DNA from: Bolinopsis microptera
Lineage: Eukaryota; Ctenophora; Tentaculata; Lobata; Bolinopsidae
Direction: 5' to 3'
Length of the DNA stretch: 64,000 bases
NCBI RefSeq assembly: GCF_026151205.1
Contig: NC_087072.1
Location: forward strand, 25,385,799-25,449,798
Shown: in pieces, positions 55,496-64,000 of the stretch
Position numbering within the stretch: position 1 is the first letter of the stretch
Layout of the letters: each line of letters starts with the position of its first letter
Program-made: the position numbers and the translations under genes
Notes under the pieces: model-generated
Databases searched by the model: none
What the model saw: the letters and a program-made list of their open reading frames with translations, nothing else
Told to the model about the DNA's origin: nothing

Positions 55496-56325
55496 ACATC
55501 CGATTATGGACTATTCGTGAATTGTTACGACATATTTAATGAATTTGCACTACAAGGATTAATTTCTCTTCAGAATTCAGATAATGATTTTATGTCGCAA
55601 AAAACTTGTCATTTGTTATTTTTGTGCTTCAAAACGAAAGTGAAGCACAAACTTTGAAGTATTTGGACTATTTTGAGTTACTGTTTCGATCAATATTATT
55701 TGATTTCAAGGACTAGCACGGAAATGTTTACTTTGTCACACTATAAACATGTGACGGAGTAAATATGGACCCCTTGCTGCTGTGTTTGACCAAATTTTCG
55801 AGTGTCCAGTTGATATACATAATAGGATGGGTACACATGACTATTAACTACATATTTGACGACTTTTTTCGTTAAATGGTGCGCCCAGGTTTACTCCGTC
55901 ACACATTCAAGAAAATATATGAGGAATGTTTAGGGCACCCTGACAAGGAATGCTGAGTAGTGTAGGATTACTTTGTGACCTGGAAGTGCTGGAAATTGTT
56001 ATCTTAAACAATAATCTCCGAATGTGTGTGTGTCTGTCTGTCTGCGTGTAATTTCCGAGCGGGTTAATCAAGAAAACGGTAAGAGTTACGGGGCTGGTTT
56101 TTTGGTATAGTGCCGACAAAACTATGATCGGATTGAGGAAGCCATATGATTAAGCTAAGGTTTTTTAATCGGCCGGTGGTAAGTGGTTTAATTCATAATT
56201 GATGGTTTTGTACCACAAATGTGACATAAAATTGCTCACATTTTCTCTCTCCTCGCTCTCTCTCCCATTACTGCATATTATGTAGCGTTGGTACATATAT
56301 CATAATTAGGTTAGCCTCGATATAG
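55496..56325. other. Intergenic, no gene seen
   Basis: Contains a GTGTGTGTGTCTGTCTGTCT run near 56025 and the block TTAATCAAGAAAACGGTAAG near 56066, which is also found at 23100. It is probably element debris. Confidence 0.5.
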
Positions 56326-57573
56326 TTATACTGTCATTTAATACTATAAGATTAAGATTATTAGGGGAGGGAGCACTCATTGCGGTCTGTTTGTTTACTT
56401 CCATACGACAATGTAATGCATGTTTTCAAATATAATAGCGCTTTTAGATCGAGAAACAAGATCACTATGCTGACCCTCTACAAGTCATTAGTCAGAAGCC
56501 ATCTCGAGTATTGTTGTCCCCTCTGGAATTCAACTAAGCAAGCTGATATCGCTGAGCTAGAGGGAGTACAACGTACATTTACGTCCAAAATACATGGTGT
56601 GCAACATCTGAACTATTGGCAGAGACTGAAGGCCTTAAAATTGATGTCACTTCAACGGAGGAGAGAACGTTACACTATCATTCATATGTGGAAGATCCTA
56701 CACAAGAAGTGTCCTAATGATGTCAACGTTCAGTTTACAGATACACTCCGTTATGGCCAGAAAGCAGTAGTCCCTAGCTTGTCAACGTCCAGTAGCCAAA
56801 GGAATCAATCGATCTTTGACAGCTCATTTGTAGTGATGGGGCCTCGATTGTGGAACATCATTCCCGCAAACCTGCACCTTATCGAGGACCCCCTACGCTT
56901 CAAGTCATTGTTGACGGAGTTTGTTACATCTATTCCGAACGAACCTCCTGTTACTGGATATTGTTGCCAGAACGGGAACTCGTTATTGAACTGGAGCGCA
57001 GAAAAGACAGCAACTTCGCTGCACGGGTGGTCAGCCGTTCTGATGACCCGATAGAGGATCTATGAAGCAACCCCAAGTAACCCCAAGTAAGTAATAGGCG
57101 GGTGTGGTGCGGAGTTAATAAGGGTTAATTTCTAAAATGATTTAAATAAAAATGGAAAGCGGTTCAACTTCAAGACGGGAGTGATGAGGTATAATAGTCG
57201 TGGTACAGGGTGTACGGACCTTATGTTCATGGAATGTGGTGCGTAATAATGACTTAATTATCCACGAGAAAGAACTGACTATGCGATTATGAGTGGATGA
57301 TTAAGTCATTATTAGGCACCACATTCCATGATCATAAGGTCCGTACACTCTGTACCACAACTATTACAGTTACACCTCATCACTCCCGTCTTGAACCGCT
57401 TTAAATCGTTTTAGAAGTTAACCCTTATTAACTCCGCACCACACCCGCCTATTATATTTGAAAACATGCATTACATTGTCGTATGAAACTGAAAGTATGA
57501 ACTCTGTCTACAGTCCAAACAGACCGCAATGAGTGCTCCCTCCCTAATAAGCTTATAGTATTAAATGACAGTG
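56326..57573. mobile_element. Foldback element with arms of about 280 bp, interrupted by a retroelement
   Basis: The left edge (ACTGTCATTTAATACTATAA) and the right edge (complement at 57551-57573) are inverted. The arms continue through GAGCACTCATTGCGGTCTGT, ACGACAATGTAATGCATGTT, GGCGGGTGTGGTGCGGAGTT and GTACGGACCTTATG to a centre near 57285. The left arm is split at 56438 by a 653-bp retroelement copy; the uninterrupted right arm shows the original junction. Confidence 0.85.
56439..57091 (+). mobile_element. 5'-truncated non-LTR retroelement nested in a foldback arm
   Basis: Encodes only the C-terminal tail of the RT protein (TMLTLYKSLVRSHLEYCCPL, HLNYWQRLKALKLMSLQRRR, GPRLWNIIPANLHLIEDPL). 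It is clearly the same family as the element at 17390-18541. The 3' end has CCCCAAGTAA repeats. TAATAG at 56433-56438 and 57092-57097 is the apparent target duplication, confirmed by the intact opposite arm of the host element. Confidence 0.85.
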
Positions 57574-57601
57574 TAATTATGATCCATAACTCCCCGTAAC
57601 T

Positions 57602-59059
57602 CCCATCCATAAAGGAGGCTCTAAACTTGACGTTGAAAATTATAGACCCATCTCTCTCTTAGGTTCCTTCTCAAAAATCTACGAAAAACTGATGCACCGA
57701 CGTGTCTTAGAATTTCTCAACAAAAATAGTTCTTTATTCGAAAATCAGTATGGGTTCCGTCCAGGAAGGTCCTGTGAACATGCTCTTCTTAATGCACAAA
57801 GTACAATTTTACACTCTCTTAGCAAAAACCAAATTTCACTACTGCTATTATTAGATTACAGTAAAGCGTTTGACGTCCTGGATCATGCTACACTGCTAAA
57901 TAAATTACAGCACTACGGCATCCGGGGAATAGCTCTAAAGTGGTTTGAGTCATACCTAAGTGATAGAAGCCAATATGTAGCAATAAACAATTCACATTCG
58001 TCCCACAAGCCTATTGTGCATGGTGTTCCACAAGGGAGCATACTAGGTCCCTTACTTTTCGTCATATACATCAACGATCTTCCCGGTATTTCTAACATGA
58101 TGGTAAAATTCATACTTTATGCAGACGATGCAAATATCATTATTAACGGTTCCAATGTCCAAGAACTAATGCTAAGGGTCAACCAACTAACGGAAACATT
58201 ATCACGGTGGGTTAATAGCAACGGATTAGCACTAAATCTAAAAAAGACGTGTTATATGATTTTCTCGAAAAAGCGCATAGAACCATCATTGATTAAAGTA
58301 CAAATAGAAAATACAGTATTAGAACGTAAAACTGAAGCCCGGTTTCTTGGTGTAATTGTAGATGAAAAGCTTAACTGGAGTAGCCACATAAAAGCACTGA
58401 GGAGCAAGATGTCAAGATTTATTGGGGTGATGTACAGGATAAAACATAAATTGCCAATGAAGGCCCGTTTACAGATTTTCCAAAGTTTTGTTCAGTCCCA
58501 TTTAAACTTCTGCTCACTTGTCTGGGGATTTGCTTCAAAATCTCTTATAGAATCTCTTTTTGCTAAACAAAAACAAGGTATGAGGGCAGTTATGGCCGGA
58601 AATGTGAACTACTACTACAAGGACGGTAAACTGCCAGAGCACACAAAACTAGCATTTAAAGAACACGAGGTCTTAACCGTTCAAGGGGTTATCGTTAAAA
58701 ACGCACTTATTTTACTGCACAAAGTTCGAAATATGTCTAGTTTGTTACCTAAATCGATTTCAGAACTTTTCCCTCCTAACACACCCAAACAAGGAACGAC
58801 ACACGAACAAAACTTAGACTGGTTATCAATTTACTCACAGACTGACCTGAGATCTAGCATCTTTTATAAAGGCCCAATGCTCGCTATTTCAGAGCATAAT
58901 ACTCGCATTACATGCCCATCCAGTATATTTTCTATCAACATATATAAGAATTCGTCAAAAAAAGTACTACTAGACTTGCAAAGTGCTGGCTGCAACGACG
59001 AATGGCCACCTTTTTTACTCCACAACCTACCTGGATTACGTAAATCACAAAGAACATAG
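57602..59059 (+). mobile_element. 5'-truncated non-LTR retrotransposon, long RT-containing pol fragment
   Basis: An open frame of about 485 codons covers almost the whole reverse transcriptase: HKGGSKLDVENYRPISLLGS, YGFRPGRSCEHAL, LLLDYSKAFDVLDHATLL, GVPQGSILGPLLFVIYINDL, the catalytic LYADDANI, and LNLKKTCYMIFSKK. A C-terminal region follows to TAG 59057-59059. It differs from the family at 17390 and 56439 (YADD in place of FADD, and a different tail). The frame has no stop, so insertion is fairly recent, but the endonuclease and N-terminus are missing. It begins next to the right edge of the foldback element. Confidence 0.9.
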
Positions 59060-59831
59060 TCAATAATCACTCAAAACCAAACTCATACAGCTCAAATTAA
59101 ACAATCTGAATCAGGACAACATTTCAAACCACCTGCCATTCTAACAGCACATTCCTTATTTCACTGCCACATAGCGCATATCTACACTGATAACACACCT
59201 AATTGCGGTGAGGCAGCATCATAAAGTTACCAATATCAAATATGTTTGCAGATCAGGGCCAGTCGACTCGACAATAAAATTTTAATCGAATAGTTTTAAT
59301 AGATAACATCACAATTATAATCTGCGTGCCCCTCGGGGATGAATATTTAACTTATTTCAATTATATATTACTTTTGAGTAAACATTGGCTGGTACTACGG
59401 ACCAGTCCCCCAATCAATCATATGATTCATGTACCAACGCTACACCCAGGAAACCTTACTATATACTGGCTGGGGCCTAACTTCGAAAGTAAAAGAGTTC
59501 AAGTAAAAAGAATTCAATATTCTTTCAGAACCAATTGGTAGATTATATTTATTGTCCACCACATCTGCAGAGCTCAAGTTTAACAATGTTAAGTTAAATT
59601 TTGCTAAGTCACTAAAAATGTGACAGAATTAACATTTTTTACCCCAACAATATAAATTTAATACGGAAAACTGGTATGGACTGCTATATTTCTTGTTCTT
59701 GTCTGCCCTATTTTTTGTCCGTCTTGAAAATATAAGGTACCGCACGGACAAAAAAAACATGAGCTGGGGCTTCCACCGTTCAATTAATGTCCGTTCAAAT
59801 AAAGTACGACAAGGTACGTTTAAAAGTAAAT
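59060..59831. other. Non-coding, element debris
   Basis: 3' region of the retroelement, then AT-rich sequence with a fragment of the 28063 MITE family at about 59772-59816. No gene seen. Confidence 0.5.
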
Positions 59832-62800
59832 GTGCTTTTTGCGGAAATATAGTGCGCGCTGTAAATGTGATACGCCCACTATACTTTTAGTTAGGGCAAG
59901 AGTTGATTTTTCTGTGAACAAATTCGTAACAAAGGTTTGTCTACTGGAATGTGTTGTCCATAGTCCCAGGAACCACAAAAAAAAACCGTCCAGCTGAAAC
60001 TTTTGGGCAAAAATTTTTATAGTCATTTTTCTCCAGGAACCCATACGCCCCACCCCTAATATTGGTTATTCGGCTCCCGAAGGTCTTGAGATCTCCATAG
60101 GGGGTGCAAAATGACCGCAATGGCCACATTATGGCAGGCGAATGATAGTTTCAGAACGATTGGGGCTTTATTTTTCGAAATAAATGGAATTTTTCGAAAT
60201 TTTTCTCAATTTTATTGAAATTTCGAAAAAAATACACCAAATTATTTTTAACGCTTATTTCAAATCTTACTCGGGAAATAACTTCAATTAACAAATATCA
60301 AGGCTTACTAACAAACAACAGATTATTGACCAACCCCCAGACAGCTATTCGACGGTACATGCTACTCTGGTTGAATGTCTTAAGTTATCCTACAGTGAGC
60401 CGATGATAATCACATTCGATTTGCCATTGTGGATTAAGGCCACCCGAATAGTACTGGAAACTGGGATGCCTATTGTGGTCAGGCTTGGGGGCTTCCACAC
60501 TCTCACGAGTTTTCTTGGCTGCATAGGCTATATAATGGCAGACTCGGGTTTAGAGGAGCTCATCAAACTCGTGTATCCTGGAGACGTCACGCAAATATCG
60601 GATGGAGGATCTTACTATAAAGCGTTGAGAGCCCACTTTCTGATCGACGCCGCTCTTTGTTGTTTCATTATAGAGGAAGAAGTTTACGACGATGAACTAG
60701 TAGACTTGGAAGGTTACATCAACAAATGTGTGAACGAAAATATAGGTGTTAACTTTAAGACTAAATCTATTCAGGATCTATCAGAGAAAATAACTCTGCT
60801 TCTAAAGAACCTGTTTTCAAACAGTAGAACAGCAGCTCTATGGGTTACTTACCACAACATGATAACACTAGTAAAGGACTTCATAAGAGCAGAGAGGTTG
60901 CACGACTACAATATGCATTTATCAGCAGTAGCTTTGATGCTGCCCTACTTCGCAGCAGCTGGGAGGGGACAGTATGCAACAGCTTTAAGACTGTATTTGG
61001 AGCAGGATGCCATTTTTAAAGTCAAGTATGGGGCGCTATAAAGACCTTTAAAGTAACTGGGCTTCACACGGTTTGTTACAACGACCACGAGTGGGCCGGA
61101 GTGTGGACTGACCTCTCCATAGCATAGAGCAGAGTCTTATGAGGGCAGCTAAATCTAGTGGTGGATTAACAAGTGGAAGGATGCTTAATCGTGAGTCTGC
61201 TCACATGAAGTTATGGGTGGCCACCCTGAATCAGATGGCTTTAATAAATCAGTCTTTTGGAGATTCATTAGCTAATTCATCGAAGCGAGGAGTACCAACT
61301 AAAGCTGCCATCCACTCAGATCTTACCAAGTCATCAATCAAGAAAAACTGTGATGTATTTGGAAAATTATTAACTTGGTTTAAAGTTACTGTCGACTTTA
61401 CAGAATCCGAAGATAAGACTAAGTTAATATCTTTTTCGACTGGTCTTATATCACAGCCTGGGAACGATGAGGTGAATCCCGAGGAATGTTTGGCCGTTGG
61501 GGCTGTCCTTCAACGTGAGCTAGATGGGTTGACATTCATCGATAAGATAAGTATCAAAGGTAAAGCAAAGAATTTGACACAACTAAGAAAGCAGGTTAAA
61601 GTGAATAATAAAAGCGTTGCAGTCGATCCGTTGAAGTGTTTTAACCGTCTAGTCTTGGTTGCTGATAGAGAGACTTCAATAGAGGAATGCCTAACATACG
61701 AGTTAACTGTGGTGCCGATGAGCTTATTTGATCAATATCAGATGATGAGGAAATCTAATAAGGCTGCTCTTGGTATAAACCAATCTACACTTAAATCTTG
61801 CAGCTTCACGATCCCACTAGTCATTGATGGAGGTTGGCTAATTCACCAACTAAGCTCATTTAAAGGGTGGGACAATTATGGTGAGGTAGCAATGGAGTAC
61901 TTGAAGCTTATCCCTAAAAATCGGGAAGTTACTGTGATTTTTGATGGATATGAGCCTTCTACTAAAGATCACGAGCACAAGAGGAGAGTAAAAGCGTTCT
62001 GTGCTAATATTGCTGTAAAGAAATCCACCTTTTGTACTGTCACCAAAACAACATTTCTGAGCAACAACAATAACAAAAAAGAACTGATCGACCTTATCTC
62101 AAGCATTTTTACTGTAAATGGTATTGAAGGGATCAGAGCTTGTAACGATGCTGATACTTTAATTGCAAAGAAAACATTGGAAATGTCATTCCTTGGCGAT
62201 GTTGAATTGAAGGCAGAGGATACCGATATAGTTCAAGTCTATTAGTACATCATTTCAACAGTGACCATCACAATGATATTTATCTAACAACGAAGAAGGG
62301 TAAATATTCAATCAAAGAAATATCAAGTCATCTAGATCATAAAGAAAAGGAGATACTTCTTCTAATTCATAGTATTTCAGGTTGTGATAGCGTCAGTGGA
62401 CTGTTTGGTTTTAGCAAGGTTAAAGTGCTAAAGAAAGCTCTCACCTTTGATGAGCAAGGTCAGTTGGCAACATTACTTTCGGTGAGAGAATCAAAAGAAA
62501 AGATTATTGAGGCAGGCCTCTGTTTCTTGCAGTACATTTATGGTGACAAGAAAAAGACTCTTTCTGCTTTGAGATTCCTAGCATACAATAGGATGGTAGC
62601 GAAAAAGAGTCTCAATCCGAATAGGCTACCTCCAACAATAGCTTCAGCAACGGAGCACATCCTTAGAGCTTACTTACAGTACCATAACTGAGTCATGCTT
62701 AACGCTGACAGTCTGAATCCCCTTGACTACGGCTGGAAATTGGCTCCTGGTGGCACTTACGAACCAGTTGCACCAGAGTCTATTTTGAACCTTATATGTT

Positions 62801-63478
62801 GTAACTGTTCTGTCGATGTGGAACAGGCCTGTTTGACTTTCAGATGTTCATGTAGGAAATATGGCTTCAATTGTTTGCCAGCTTGTTGTATGGTATGAAC
62901 TGCACAAACATTAGACATGATGAACCTGAAGAACAAGCGAATTTTGATTAATATTAACTGTGTATTAATAATTGTCATGGTACTTACTGAGAATACACAT
63001 TTTAGATTAACCGTATTTGTTATTTGTAGATAAGTTTTTAAATAGATTCGAAATAAGCGTAAAAAATAATTTTGTGTATTTTTTTCGAAATTTCAATAAA
63101 ATTGAGAAAAAATTCGAAAAATTCCATTTATTTCGAAAAATAAAGCTCCAATCGTTCTGAAACTATCATTCGCCTGCCATAATGTGGCCATTGCGGTCAT
63201 TTTGCACACCCTATGGAGATCTCAAGACCTTCGGGAGCCGAATAACCAATATTAGGGGTGGGGCGTATGGGTTCCTGGAGAAAAATGACTATAAAAATTT
63301 TTGCCCAAAAGTTTCAGCTGGACGGTTTTTTTTGGTGGTTCCTGGGACCATGGACAACACATTCCTGTAGACAAACCTTTGTTACGAATTTGTTCACAGA
63401 TTGACCCATAAACAGCAATTCTTGCCCTAACTATTTATTTACGTAACTTATCACATTTATATTTCCGCAAAAAGTACC
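59832..63478. mobile_element. DNA transposon of about 3.65 kb with TIRs of about 435 bp
   Basis: The left TIR 59832-60270 and right TIR 63044-63478 are inverted copies. Shared blocks are CTTTTTGCGGAAATATA at the tips, GTGAACAAATTCGTAACAAA, GGAATGTGTTGTCCAT, AACTTTTGGGCAAAAATTTT, CACATTATGGCAGGCGAATG and TTTTATTGAAATTTCGAAAA at the inner end. Outside the tips the similarity stops. The space between carries a decayed transposase-like gene (60284-62898). No clear target duplication was recognised. Confidence 0.85.
60284..62898 (+). pseudogene. Decayed transposon protein with PIN/FEN1-like nuclease domain and C-terminal cysteine cluster
   Basis: Reading across several breaks, the order is: PMIITFDLPLWIKA and VVRLGGFHTLTSFLGCIGY; then GVWTDLS, EQSLMRAAKSSGGLTSGR; then the nuclease-like core LVIDGGWLIHQLSSF, VTVIFDGYEPSTKDHEHKRR, NDADTLIAKKTLEMS and AEDTDIVQ (regularly spaced acidic residues, as in PIN/XPG-FEN folds); then HSISGCDSVSGLFGFSKVK; then LNPLDYGWKLAPGGTYEPVA; and a cluster CCNCSVDVEQAC ... 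CSCRKYGFNC. This domain order is known to me from repeated uncharacterised proteins in many invertebrate genomes. Damage: frameshifts near 61035, 61120 (5-base duplication ATAGC) and 62235, and TGA at 62689 where Trp is expected. The Academ superfamily is a possible assignment, not demonstrated. Confidence 0.7.
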
Positions 63479-64000
63479 ATACGTTTTTAGTGTTGTAATT
63501 AATTTATGAACCATATTAAAATAAACACTTATTTATTATTTGTATGACGAAAATATTACTTTTAAGTATAACAATCACATGAGAATTATTTACATGAATA
63601 TGATACAGTCTGTACAAAATAACATCTTTTAAATTTGTCTAGTAACCCTGCTACTAGATAATATTTGTTTCTTAATACACAGGAGTAAAATAAACGATTA
63701 TAAAATCTCTGGTTATAAATTGAAATGAAGTTAAATAAATATAAGAATAAACACAATATACTAATATCACACTATATATATATATATATACTAATATCAT
63801 ATTTACACTATAATAATGTCTGTCTGAAATGTGACAAAATCCTGACTACTAGTATTATATGTAATATGTAATCGTTATCACTTTATCAGGGCGTTAAACT
63901 GTAAACAATCAGTTAGTTACACATCAGTTAGTAGTAGTGACTCATTAGTTAGTAGTAGTTACACATCAGTAAGTAGTAGTTACACTTTAATTAGTAGTAG
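63479..64000. other. Intergenic; short tandem repeats at the right edge
   Basis: AT-rich with a TA run at about 63774-63790. From about 63906 to the window end, a 26-28-bp repeat with CAGTTAGTAGTAGT begins and continues beyond the edge. Confidence 0.6.

Overview
The window is nuclear DNA of an animal. It contains split genes with GT-AG introns, secreted and membrane protein families typical of Metazoa (BPI/LBP lipid-binding protein, thrombospondin type-1 modules, rhodopsin-class GPCR, BTB-BACK-Kelch protein), non-LTR retroelements and TIR DNA transposons, and it is AT-rich. A cnidarian or other early-branching invertebrate is my best guess from the gene families and element types, but nothing here proves it.

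Layout. 1-2912: a 28-bp minisatellite ends at the splice donor of a minus-strand signal-peptide exon. 5861-7404: a plus-strand secreted protein with a galactose-binding (jelly-roll) type fold, whose terminal exon is frameshifted and amplified into eleven 84-bp copies. 10797-13535 (minus): a five-exon secreted TSP1-repeat protein. 14910-19788 (minus): a complete eleven-exon BPI/LBP gene with a non-LTR retroelement in intron 4. 20217-22658 (minus): a complete six-exon kynurenine aminotransferase. 22.7-28.6 kb: a repeat island with telomere-like motifs, dispersed elements, a 43-bp minisatellite and an unrecognised cysteine-rich exon. 28.7-29.7 kb: a possible small membrane-protein gene. 31054-55106 (plus): one BTB-BACK-Kelch (KLHL) gene in 14 phase-consistent exons spread over 24 kb. 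Its introns are inflated by minisatellites (25, 55, 11, 18/22, 11, 10 and 63 bp) and transposons, and intron 10 also holds an antisense two-exon GPCR gene. 56.3-59.1 kb: a foldback element interrupted by one retroelement, followed by a second 5'-truncated retroelement. 59.8-63.5 kb: a decayed TIR transposon encoding a PIN/FEN1-like protein with a C-terminal cysteine cluster.

The strongest theme is that several tandem arrays start exactly at exon edges: a splice donor, an exon end plus donor, a terminal exon, or a stop codon. Exon models were built by reading splice sites and checking codon phase by hand. Where phases close across every intron I consider the gene structure well supported. Most long reading frames in the window are minisatellite artefacts and were not called as genes.
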